Origin: Pelagibacteraceae bacterium
GTDB taxonomy: Bacteria; Pseudomonadota; Alphaproteobacteria; Pelagibacterales; Pelagibacteraceae
DNA: 32,221 nt
NCBI GenBank assembly: GCA_008638165.1
Contig: VTPL01000005.1
Coordinates: forward strand, 1-32,221
Direction of reading: 5' to 3'
Below, piece after piece: positions 7,986 to 16,468 of the stretch. A program made the translations under genes and the position numbers. Every line of letters begins with the position of its first letter. Positions within the stretch are counted from its first letter, which is position 1. The notes beneath the pieces were generated by a model. It worked only from the letters and a program-made list of their open reading frames with translations, was not told where the DNA came from and ran no database searches.

Positions 7986-9344
7986 TTAACCTTTTACAAC
8001 TTCTCTTGTATTTGCGTTGAAAGATTCTTTAAATGGAATATCCACTACTACTGCATCAACAGGTGTCCCTGGTGTTTCAGAGTAAATATCAGGTAAATGA
8101 ACTTTGTATTTAGTTCCAACCTTACCTTTTGGAAAACCATTTGCATTAAGTGTTCCATCAAATGGCACATATCCCATTGCAATGTTTTGTTTTTTTTCTG
8201 GATGGTACCAAGGAGAGGTAATAAATCCTACTGGATCACCACCACTCTCTGGAGAAATTAACCAGAAGTCAGGAGCATATTCTTCAATAGGTTTACCGCC
8301 TAATTCAAGACCAACTAATTGAAGTTTATATGGTTTTTTACCTTCTTTTAGTTCTTTACCCATTTTTTCAAGTGCTGCTTTTCCTACATAGTCACCTTTT
8401 TTATTCCATTCACCTTTTCCAGATAATGAAACTTGATAACCTAAGTTACATTGGAAAGGATTATGTTGGTTGTCCATATCTTGACCCCAAGATAGAATTC
8501 CGGCTTGAATTCTTCTGTGGTGAGCTGGAGCTATAACCATTAAACTATGTTTTTTACCAGCTTCAAGAACTGCATTCCACATATCCTCAGCGTACAAAGT
8601 TGAGTCTCTCAAATAGATTTCATAACCTGCTTCACCAGAGAAACCTGACTGAGAAATAATAACATCTCTTCCACCAACTTTAGCTGCCGCTAAACCATAG
8701 AATGGCATATTATCAAAATCAACTTGATCACCACATAGATCTTTCATTAATGCTTTAGATTTAGGACCTTGAATTTGAACAGGACTGACATCTATTTCAT
8801 CAATATGGACGTCAAATCTTCCATCGGCATTTACACCCTGTAAATATAAACCTATGTCACTATCTGACAAACTAAACCAAAATTCATCTTTAGAAATTCT
8901 AAGTAGAATTGGATCATTTAAAACTCCACCATAAGCGTTACATAAAATTACATAACGAGCTCTCATAGGAGAAATTTTTGTAGCATCTCTTGTGATTACA
9001 TAGTCTACAAATTTTTCAGCATCAGGACCTTTAACTTGAATTTGTCTTTCAACTGCTACGTTCCACATCGTAACATGGTTTACAATTGCATCATACTCAA
9101 CCATTGCTCCACCATCTTCAGGTTTTACATAACCTCTTGGATGATAAATACGATTGTAAACAGTTGCTCTCCAACAACCTGCTTTCATTGATAAATGCCA
9201 ATATGGAGATTTTCTAACCCTTGTTGATATTAGCAATTCTACTTTAGTTGGTCCACTTTGTCTTAAATTATAAGGGACCTTTCTGTCAGACTGATCTACT
9301 GACGTTACATGTCTTATTTTATCGTAATTAAACTCACTAGACAT
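7986..9344 (-). CDS. GcvT/DmdA-like aminomethyltransferase-family protein (probable THF-dependent demethylase)
   Basis: 452 aa; VAVERQIQVKGPDAEKFVDYVITRD, NDPILLRISKDEFWFSLSDSDI, VQIQGPKSKALM, SGFSGEAGYEIY resemble the GcvT/DmdA folate-binding fold; overlaps the MetF-like gene by 8 nt. Confidence 0.85.
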   Translation of the reverse strand: MSSEFNYDKIRHVTSVDQSDRKVPYNLRQSGPTKVELLISTRVRKSPYWHLSMKAGCWRATVYNRIYHPRGYVKPEDGGAMVEYDAIVNHVTMWNVAVERQIQVKGPDAEKFVDYVITRDATKISPMRARYVILCNAYGGVLNDPILLRISKDEFWFSLSDSDIGLYLQGVNADGRFDVHIDEIDVSPVQIQGPKSKALMKDLCGDQVDFDNMPFYGLAAAKVGGRDVIISQSGFSGEAGYEIYLRDSTLYAEDMWNAVLEAGKKHSLMVIAPAHHRRIQAGILSWGQDMDNQHNPFQCNLGYQVSLSGKGEWNKKGDYVGKAALEKMGKELKEGKKPYKLQLVGLELGGKPIEEYAPDFWLISPESGGDPVGFITSPWYHPEKKQNIAMGYVPFDGTLNANGFPKGKVGTKYKVHLPDIYSETPGTPVDAVVVDIPFKESFNANTREVVKG

Positions 9345-10113
9345 ATTTGTTCTCCTTCAACCACTTGTTAGTTTCCTTCAAGCCGCCGAATGTATAAATG
9401 TGGAAGTTATCAGTATGTGATTTAACTTTCCCAATTAAATCATTAGGGTCTTTAGGTTTCAATAAATCTAATGCCTTACTAAAATTAGATTTAAGAAAGT
9501 TTAAGGAATTTTTTGCCCCTACAATATTAGCAAATTTTATTAAGCTAGATATTTTTAAAGGCCCAGTAATTCCAACATGTACTGGCACGCTTTGTTTAGA
9601 AATAAAATCTATAATAGGCTGAGGATCAAGTAACCACTGGGTTACAATATAATCAGCATAAGGCTTTTTATCTATCATAGCTTTTTCTAAATCTGTATCG
9701 GATATATCTGGACTTCCTTCAGGATGTCCTGCTATCCCTATTTTCATTTTTTCAAAATAACCTGTTTCTAAAAGTTGAATAGAGCTATCAAATTTTCCAA
9801 CTGGGTCTCTGCCACCCCCAATAATTAAAGCTTGCTTAACTCCACCATCTTTACATTTATTGACATAATCTTTTAATTCTTGTTCATTATTCATTGATCT
9901 TGCAGGGAAGTGTGGGACTGGGTTGAATCCTTTTTTAACAAGTTCTAAAGCTTTATCTGCAGTCTCTTTATAATCCCCTCCAGGAAGCATAGTAACATAA
10001 ACATCACTTAATGCTGGCAGGGTTTCAATATCTGAGTGAGGACCTATCTCAATAGAAAAATTCATTTTTTTTCGATCATTATCTTTTTTGAAAATTCTGT
10101 CAAAGAAATTCAC
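9337..10113 (-). CDS. Methylenetetrahydrofolate reductase-like protein (MetF family)
   Basis: 258 aa; NFSIEIGP, NPVPHFPARSM, ALIIGGGRDPVGKF, IGIAGHPEGSPD, YADYIVTQWLLDPQPIIDF follow the MetF TIM-barrel motif order. Confidence 0.85.
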   Translation of the reverse strand: MNFFDRIFKKDNDRKKMNFSIEIGPHSDIETLPALSDVYVTMLPGGDYKETADKALELVKKGFNPVPHFPARSMNNEQELKDYVNKCKDGGVKQALIIGGGRDPVGKFDSSIQLLETGYFEKMKIGIAGHPEGSPDISDTDLEKAMIDKKPYADYIVTQWLLDPQPIIDFISKQSVPVHVGITGPLKISSLIKFANIVGAKNSLNFLKSNFSKALDLLKPKDPNDLIGKVKSHTDNFHIYTFGGLKETNKWLKENKYV

Positions 10114-10135
10114 TCAGACCCAAAGTGGAAATTAG

Positions 10136-11365
10136 TTGCCAAAAATTATCTTGGTGGTAATTTTTTTTGTGGATCAAATTAATAAAATTACAAACAATAC
10201 TGACATCATAGATTTTAAATCACTCTCCAATGTGGATAAGCCAATTGAGATAGCGAATGGGTTGCCTAATCAATGCTACACAGATGAAAATTATCTCAAA
10301 TATGAAAGAGACAAAATTTTCTGCGATAAATGGACAGTTATTGGGGTAGGAAGCTCCATCCCCAACCCTGGAGATGCAAAACCATACAATCTGCTCGGGA
10401 TTCCATTATTGATAGTTAGAGATAGAGACTATCAAATTAGAGTGTTTCATAATGTTTGCAGCCATAGGGGATTTAAACTTGTAGATCAAGCTTGCGCTCT
10501 TAAGAATGTCATTAGATGTCCATACCATTCTTGGGCTTATGACTTTAGTGGAAGATTGATTGCAACACCTCATGTTGGTGGTCTTAATATTCACGAATCA
10601 GAAAAATTCGATAAGACTAAAAGTAATTTAAAAGAAGTTAGATCTAAAGTTTGGATGGATATTATTTTTGTTAATATCAATTCAAATGAAATTGATTTTG
10701 AAGAATATATTCAACCATTAGAACAAAGATGGTCAAAATTTATTAATAAAGAAGATCAAAAATTAATTAATTACTCTAATGATTATGGCTATTTTAATTT
10801 AGAGGTTAATTCCAATTGGAAGTTTGCAATAGAAAATTATTGTGAAAGCTATCATCTCCCAACAATTCATCCAGAATTAAATAAGGTATCAAATATTAAC
10901 GATCATTATCACATACAAGGTTTGCCTAATCGATTTGCAGGTCAGGGAAGTAAAAAATATCAATCCTTAACTGAAGGAGATAAAAAATTTAACACTTTTA
11001 AAAATTGGGACAAAGATCATTTGCAACACTCAGAATATGTGGCTTTATTTCCAAATGTAATGATTGGTTTGCATATAGATCATTTCTATATTTTTTGGTT
11101 AGAGCCTCTAGCAACAAATAAAACCAAAGAACATATGAATATGTACTATGTTGGCAATGAAAGTGCTAATGGTGATGAACTTAAACAACTTAGAAAACAA
11201 AATTCTAAATTTTGGAAGGATGTAATGCTTGAAGACATAAGTGCAATTGAGGGAATGCAAGAAGGTAGAGGTTCACCAGTATATAATGGTGGAAACTTCT
11301 CTCCTGTAATGGATGCTCCAACTCATCAATTTCATAAATGGGTTGCAAGTAATTTATCTAAATGA
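10136..11365 (+). CDS. Rieske [2Fe-2S] aromatic-ring-hydroxylating-type oxygenase, alpha subunit
   Basis: CSHRGFKLVDQACALKNVIRCPYHSW (CxH-17-CxxH Rieske site) and NWKFAIENYCESYHLPTIHPEL mononuclear iron site. Track start is TTG at 10136; in-frame GTG at 10169 is an alternative start. Confidence 0.9.
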   Translation: MPKIILVVIFFVDQINKITNNTDIIDFKSLSNVDKPIEIANGLPNQCYTDENYLKYERDKIFCDKWTVIGVGSSIPNPGDAKPYNLLGIPLLIVRDRDYQIRVFHNVCSHRGFKLVDQACALKNVIRCPYHSWAYDFSGRLIATPHVGGLNIHESEKFDKTKSNLKEVRSKVWMDIIFVNINSNEIDFEEYIQPLEQRWSKFINKEDQKLINYSNDYGYFNLEVNSNWKFAIENYCESYHLPTIHPELNKVSNINDHYHIQGLPNRFAGQGSKKYQSLTEGDKKFNTFKNWDKDHLQHSEYVALFPNVMIGLHIDHFYIFWLEPLATNKTKEHMNMYYVGNESANGDELKQLRKQNSKFWKDVMLEDISAIEGMQEGRGSPVYNGGNFSPVMDAPTHQFHKWVASNLSK

Positions 11366-11769
11366 AAATTATTTTAATAATGGGTTTACCAGGTTCTGGG
11401 AAAACAACTTTAGCTAATGAGTTAGCAACTTTGTTAGAGGCAAAAAGATTAAATGCAGATGAGGTTAGAAAAGAAGCTAATGATTGGGATTTTTCAGAAG
11501 AAGGAAGAAAAAGACAGTCCAAAAGAATGGCAGAATTTGCTTTAAAATTAAAAAAAGAAGGAAACAATGTTATTGCTGATTTTATTTGTCCCACACCTGA
11601 GGCAAGAGCTTTATTTCCGTCTGATTATATAATTTGGGTAGATACGATTAAAGAAGGTAGATTTGACGATACAAATAAAATGTTTGTTAAACCAGAAAAG
11701 TTTGACTTTCATGTAACAACACAAGATGCTAAAAATTGGGCACCTAAAATTCTAAAGGAGATACAATAA
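11362..11769 (+). CDS. P-loop kinase, adenylylsulfate-kinase-like
   Basis: GLPGSGKTTLA Walker A; LNADEVRKEANDWDFSEEGRKRQSKRMAEFA...NNVIADFICPTPEAR resembles the CysC core, but the region after it is short. Confidence 0.72.
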   Translation: MKIILIMGLPGSGKTTLANELATLLEAKRLNADEVRKEANDWDFSEEGRKRQSKRMAEFALKLKKEGNNVIADFICPTPEARALFPSDYIIWVDTIKEGRFDDTNKMFVKPEKFDFHVTTQDAKNWAPKILKEIQ

Positions 11770-12143
11770 TGGCTTACAAATGGGATAATAGAAAACCAAC
11801 AGCTCAGATGCTTGGAAGATGGCAACCATTTCATGATGGGCACTATGCTTTATTTAAAGAAATTATTAAAAAAACTGGGCAAGTTTGTATTCAAATAAGA
11901 GATGTACAAGGTGTTGATGACAATCCATTTGATTTTGAAACAGTTAAAAAAAATATTGAAGAAAGATTAAATCCTGAATTTGAAGGACAATTTAAAATCA
12001 TGCTTGTTCCAAATATTACTAACATTTGCTATGGAAGAGGAGTTGGTTATAAAATTGAAGAGATAGTTTTAGATGAAGAAACTCAAAAAATTTCTGCTAC
12101 AAAAATTAGAGCTAAAATGAGAGAAGAAGGAAAACTTAAATAA
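11769..12143 (+). CDS. Cytidylyltransferase/adenylyltransferase-like nucleotidyltransferase
   Basis: GRWQPFHDGHYALF (HxGH motif) and ISATKIRAKMR (second nucleotidyltransferase motif); 1-nt overlap with the upstream kinase gene. Confidence 0.78.
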   Translation: MAYKWDNRKPTAQMLGRWQPFHDGHYALFKEIIKKTGQVCIQIRDVQGVDDNPFDFETVKKNIEERLNPEFEGQFKIMLVPNITNICYGRGVGYKIEEIVLDEETQKISATKIRAKMREEGKLK

Positions 12144-12159
12144 ATTTTCCATTATCTTC

Positions 12160-12933
12160 ATGAACATAAAAAATAAAAATTTATCCAATGGGATTGTTAC
12201 TGTTACAATTGATGAGCCAAAAACTTATAATTCTCTTTCATTTAAAAATTTAACAGATCTTCTCAAAACACTTCAAAAATTAGATAAAGATAAAAAAGTA
12301 AAAGTAATTATTCTTGAGGGAGCAGGAAAAGGTTTTAGCGCTGGTCACAATTTAAAAGAAGTAAGAGGCTTAAAGAATAGAGCTAAATATCAAAAACTAT
12401 TTAATCTATGTTCTAAGGTTATGCTTCAAATAGTTGAAGGAAAAAAACCTGTGATTGCCAAAGTACATGGAGCCGCTTTTGCAGCAGGATGTCAATTAGT
12501 TGCGAGTTGTGATCTAGCTTACAGTACAAATGATGCTTTATTTGCAACACCAGGAGTAAACATTGGATTATTCTGTAGTACGCCTATGGTTGCAGTTAGT
12601 CGTAAAATTAATAGAAAACCAATGATGCAGATGCTTTTAACAGGTGAACCAATAAAAGCTAATTTTGCAAAAGAGATTGGGTTAATTAATGATTGTTATC
12701 CAAAATTAAAACTTAATAACGCAGTTCTAAAAATTGCAAAAAAAATTGCCTCCAAATCAAATCTTACAATAAAAATTGGCAAGGAAGCTTTTTATAAGCA
12801 ATTAGAAATGCCACTTAGAAAAGCATATGCGTATACAAGTCAAATGATGACAAAGAATATGATGGCAATGGATGCTAAAGAAGGTATCTCAGCCTTTTTA
12901 GAAAAAAGAACTCCTAAGTGGAAAAATAAATAA
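12160..12933 (+). CDS. Enoyl-CoA hydratase/isomerase family protein
   Basis: GKGFSAGHNLKEV, AKVHGAAFAAGCQLVASCDLAYST: crotonase oxyanion-hole motifs. Confidence 0.92.
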   Translation: MNIKNKNLSNGIVTVTIDEPKTYNSLSFKNLTDLLKTLQKLDKDKKVKVIILEGAGKGFSAGHNLKEVRGLKNRAKYQKLFNLCSKVMLQIVEGKKPVIAKVHGAAFAAGCQLVASCDLAYSTNDALFATPGVNIGLFCSTPMVAVSRKINRKPMMQMLLTGEPIKANFAKEIGLINDCYPKLKLNNAVLKIAKKIASKSNLTIKIGKEAFYKQLEMPLRKAYAYTSQMMTKNMMAMDAKEGISAFLEKRTPKWKNK

Positions 12934-12936
12934 TTG

Positions 12937-13371
12937 ATGCCAGATATTAAAGAAATCTTGGATAAGAATAAAACTATTGCAATGGTTGGTGTTAGCAAAG
13001 ATCCAAAAAAACCCTCAACAATTGTTATGAAATATATGCAGGAATACGGTTTTAAGGTAATTCCGGTAAACCCAAGGGCTAAAGGAGAAAAAATTCATGG
13101 CGAAGAGGTTTTTGAAAAAATAACAGATATAAAAGAAAAAGTTGAAATAGTAGATGTTTTTAGACCTTCAAAAGAAGTTTACGCAATTGCAGAAGACGCA
13201 GTTAAAATTGGCGCTAAAGTTCTTTGGTTACAACTTGGAATTAGAGACGAAAAAGCAAAAGAACTTGTTGAGAAAAATGATATTGAATATGTAGATAACA
13301 AATGTACAAAAATGGAATACCAGAAATATTTTTTAAAAATGAGACAAGCTTTTCCGGTATTAAGTGATTAA
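12937..13371 (+). CDS. CoA-binding domain protein (YccU-like)
   Basis: IAMVGVSKDPKKPSTIVMKYMQEYGFKVIPVNPRAKGEKIHGEEVF...VDVFRPSKEV; ATG at 12937 is preferred over the listed TTG at 12934. Confidence 0.9.
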   Translation: MPDIKEILDKNKTIAMVGVSKDPKKPSTIVMKYMQEYGFKVIPVNPRAKGEKIHGEEVFEKITDIKEKVEIVDVFRPSKEVYAIAEDAVKIGAKVLWLQLGIRDEKAKELVEKNDIEYVDNKCTKMEYQKYFLKMRQAFPVLSD

Positions 13372-13374
13372 AAA

Positions 13375-13794
13375 ATGAATATTGTAAATTTTACACCAAT
13401 TACTGCCTTTACAGGTGGATTAATTATAGGTTTAGCTGTTGTAATATTTTTTTTACTCAATGGCAGACTTGTAGGAATAAGTGGAATAGCAAGTAATGCA
13501 CTTACCTCAAAAGATAATAAGCTTGATAATATTTTATTCTTAATAGGATTAATTATTGGTCCAATTATTTATTCTTTTTTTTCAAATCAATCAGTAAATA
13601 TAACTATCTCAAATTCTTATATTGTAATGATTTTTGCTGGCTTGTTAGTTGGTGTTGGAACAAGAATAAGTGGTGGATGCACTAGTGGTCATGGAATTAG
13701 TGGTATTGGAAGATTTTCTTTAAGATCAATAATAGCAACTGTTTCGTTTATGGCAGTTGGAATTATAACAGTTTTAATTAATAACTTAATATGA
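13375..13794 (+). CDS. YeeE/YedE-family sulfur transporter subunit, part 1
   Basis: GTRISGGCTSGHGISGIGRFSLRS, the conserved Cys/GH signature; hydrophobic. Confidence 0.88.
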   Translation: MNIVNFTPITAFTGGLIIGLAVVIFFLLNGRLVGISGIASNALTSKDNKLDNILFLIGLIIGPIIYSFFSNQSVNITISNSYIVMIFAGLLVGVGTRISGGCTSGHGISGIGRFSLRSIIATVSFMAVGIITVLINNLI

Positions 13795-14201
13795 ATAGAA
13801 TAGCTTCATTAGTTTCAGGAATTGTTTTTGGTTTAGGTTTAACAATATCAGAAATGATTAATCCAGCTAAGGTTTTAGGATTTTTAGATTTATTTGGTAA
13901 TTGGGATCCATCATTAATGTTTGTAATGATTGGTGCATTAGTTGTTTCTTCACCTATGTTTCATTTAATAAAAAAAAAAGAGAAACCAATTTTTGCTGAA
14001 AAATTTAATTATTCAAATAATAAAGTAATAGATAATAAGTTGGTGATTGGCTCAGCCTTATTTGGAGCAGGTTGGGGTTTAGGAGGATTGTGTCCAGGAC
14101 CTGCAATTTCTTCAATTGCACTTTTAAATATTTACTCAGTTACATTTGTTATTTCTATGTTTGTGGGTTTTTATTTAGTAAAAACTCTAAAATCTATTTA
14201 A
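13791..14201 (+). CDS. YeeE/YedE-family sulfur transporter subunit, part 2
   Basis: GLGLTISEMINPAKVLGFLDLFGNWDPSL, GAGWGLGGLCPGPAISS; ATGA overlap with part 1. Confidence 0.88.
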   Translation: MNRIASLVSGIVFGLGLTISEMINPAKVLGFLDLFGNWDPSLMFVMIGALVVSSPMFHLIKKKEKPIFAEKFNYSNNKVIDNKLVIGSALFGAGWGLGGLCPGPAISSIALLNIYSVTFVISMFVGFYLVKTLKSI

Positions 14202-14245
14202 TCCAGAAAAATTTATATTTTCTATAATTTGTTGTAAAATCCATT

Positions 14246-15856
14246 ATGAAAAAAATTTATCAATTTTTTGATAATACTTTCTTAGATTTAGGTCGTCAGT
14301 TTAAATGGACCTATCTTCCTCCATTAATGGTTTATGTTGCAGCAGGAATTTCAGGGTTAACAGGAATTGTTGGAACATTTTTTGTAAAAGATTATTTAAA
14401 TCTATCAGCAGCTTTTCTTGCAGGTTTGGGATTTTGGGCTGGTATTCCATGGGCATTAAAAATGCCTCTTGGACATCTTGTTGATCTTATTTGGAATAAA
14501 AAAAATTACATGGTTTATTTAGGTGCATCCTTAATAGCCCTAAGCTTATTGATAATGTATGGACTTATCATTCACACTAAAGAGATGTCTCAAATTTTAA
14601 AAATTGAAACATGGTTTGTGATAAGTGTAATTTTAGCTCCAGTTGGCTATGTAATTCAAGATGTGGTTGCTGATGCAATGACGGTAGAGGCTGTTCCATT
14701 GATTGATGATCAAGGAGAGCAATATTCTAAAGATCAAATAAAGATAATGCATACTACTATGCAAACACTTGGTAGGTTTGCAATAATAGGGGGAACAGTA
14801 TTAGTTGCATTGGCGAATGTAATTTTATTTAGAAATGTCGAAAGTTTAGATCAAGTAGATAAAATTCAATTATATGGTTCAATTTATATTTATGCTTTAA
14901 TAATCCCTTTAATTTCCATTTTTGGTGTAATTTTATCTAACTATCTAAGAAATAAAAAAATAAGAAATTTAGAAATACAGGGCTTAAAATTTAGGGACGA
15001 AAGAGGAGATGAAAGACCAAAAGTTAACTGGTGGATCTTAGGTGGAAGTTTAATATTTGTAATTTTTTCATTATCTGTTGGGTCTTTTAAAATACCCTAT
15101 GCACAAGAAATTGTTTTTACTGGGTCTGTAATTATCATTTTATTTTTAATGTTTAATTTGATTAAGGAGCTACCTGAAAATTTAAGATTAACTATTGTTG
15201 GGACAGCGGTAATTATTTTTATTTTCAGAGCGATGCCTGGACCTGGACCTGGATTAACTTGGTTTGAGATAGATGTTCTAAATTTTAATGAACAATTTTT
15301 CTCTATTTTGTCATTACTAGCATCTGTTTTAACGTTATTTGGGATAGTTCTATTGAGACCATTTATGGCCAAAAATACTATAGCCAAAATTATTGTCGTA
15401 TTAAGTATAGCAGGTGCAATTTTATTCCTACCAAGCATTGGAATGTATTACGGATTTCATAATTGGACTTCTTCTATTACTGGAGGAGTTGTTGATGCAA
15501 AATTTATTGCGATTATTAACACAGCTCTTGAATCTCCTCTAGGCCAAATATCAATGATACCATTGCTAGCCTGGATAGCTAAAAATGCCCCATCTCATCT
15601 TAAAGCAACTTTTTTTGCAGTATTTGCATCTTTCACAAATCTTGCATTATCCGCAAGTGCGCTTGGAACAAAATATTTAAATCAAATTTTTGAAGTAACA
15701 AGAGAGGTTAAAGACAAGGTTTCTGGAGAAATTCAAACTAATGCAGATTATTCAGAGCTTGGTATTCTCTTAATTATTGTTACACTTATAACTTTAATTC
15801 TACCAATTATATTTGTGTTTATAATTAACAATAGTAAATACAAAACTTCTGAATAA
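14246..15856 (+). CDS. BT1-family (folate/biopterin-type) major facilitator transporter
   Basis: 536 aa multi-TM; PWALKMPLGHLVD, GYVIQDVVADAMTVEAVP and FRAMPGPGPGLTWF parallel BT1 signatures. Confidence 0.65.
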   Translation: MKKIYQFFDNTFLDLGRQFKWTYLPPLMVYVAAGISGLTGIVGTFFVKDYLNLSAAFLAGLGFWAGIPWALKMPLGHLVDLIWNKKNYMVYLGASLIALSLLIMYGLIIHTKEMSQILKIETWFVISVILAPVGYVIQDVVADAMTVEAVPLIDDQGEQYSKDQIKIMHTTMQTLGRFAIIGGTVLVALANVILFRNVESLDQVDKIQLYGSIYIYALIIPLISIFGVILSNYLRNKKIRNLEIQGLKFRDERGDERPKVNWWILGGSLIFVIFSLSVGSFKIPYAQEIVFTGSVIIILFLMFNLIKELPENLRLTIVGTAVIIFIFRAMPGPGPGLTWFEIDVLNFNEQFFSILSLLASVLTLFGIVLLRPFMAKNTIAKIIVVLSIAGAILFLPSIGMYYGFHNWTSSITGGVVDAKFIAIINTALESPLGQISMIPLLAWIAKNAPSHLKATFFAVFASFTNLALSASALGTKYLNQIFEVTREVKDKVSGEIQTNADYSELGILLIIVTLITLILPIIFVFIINNSKYKTSE

Positions 15857-15898
15857 TATAATTATAGTTTTTTTTTAATTTTTAGATATTAAGCCATT

Positions 15899-16468
15899 AT
15901 GAAAAAAATCTTTTTAATTTACGGTCACTACAATGATAATTCTTTTAATTCGGCCATAAAAAATGAATTTATCAAAGAGGCCGAGTTAAAGGGTAATAAA
16001 GTTGATGTTGTAGATCTATATAAAGAGAAATTTGATCCAGTTTTTGCTGGCGAGAGTCCAGATGAAGTTGTTTTAGACCACAGAAAAAGAATAGAACAAT
16101 CAGATACGATAGTTTTGGTTGCACCAATATGGAACTTTAGAATGCCAGCGATTGTTGAAGGTTGGATAGATAAAGTTTTGGCTCCACCTTGGGCTTACAG
16201 ATTTAAAAAACTCTGGGGTAATTATGGTTATCCAATTGGTAATTTAAGGGATAAAAAAGCAATTATTTTTTGTACCTATGGTTCACCAAGGCTTGCGATT
16301 ACTACCTTTTTTTTAAACCTACCAATTAGAAGATTAAAAAGAGGAGTTTTTCATATGTGCGGTATTTATAATATTATCTACAGAAGATATTTTGCAGTAC
16401 CATTTGTAAGTAATGAAAAAAGAAAAGAATTCCTTGAAGATGTTAGGGAAACAGCTCGCAACCTTTAA
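15899..16468 (+). CDS. NAD(P)H dehydrogenase (quinone)/flavodoxin-fold FMN reductase
   Basis: IFLIYGHYNDNSFNSAI...DTIVLVAPIWNFRMPAIVEGWIDKVLAPPWAYRF is the NQO/MdaB-like motif. Confidence 0.85.
   Translation: MKKIFLIYGHYNDNSFNSAIKNEFIKEAELKGNKVDVVDLYKEKFDPVFAGESPDEVVLDHRKRIEQSDTIVLVAPIWNFRMPAIVEGWIDKVLAPPWAYRFKKLWGNYGYPIGNLRDKKAIIFCTYGSPRLAITTFFLNLPIRRLKRGVFHMCGIYNIIYRRYFAVPFVSNEKRKEFLEDVRETARNL

Noticed and set aside
8104-8536. Plus-strand ORFs of 72 and 68 aa
   Set aside because: Antisense to the GcvT/DmdA-like gene, which has clear family motifs.
15230-15252. GGACCT tandem repeat (PGPGPG) as a possible microsatellite or phase-variable site
   Set aside because: Only about three units, in frame, and located where BT1-type transporters carry a P-x-P motif, so a protein feature explains it.
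15097-15438. 113-aa minus-strand ORF in the BT1-like gene
   Set aside because: Shadow of a continuous multi-TM coding frame; no start context or neighbouring operon support.
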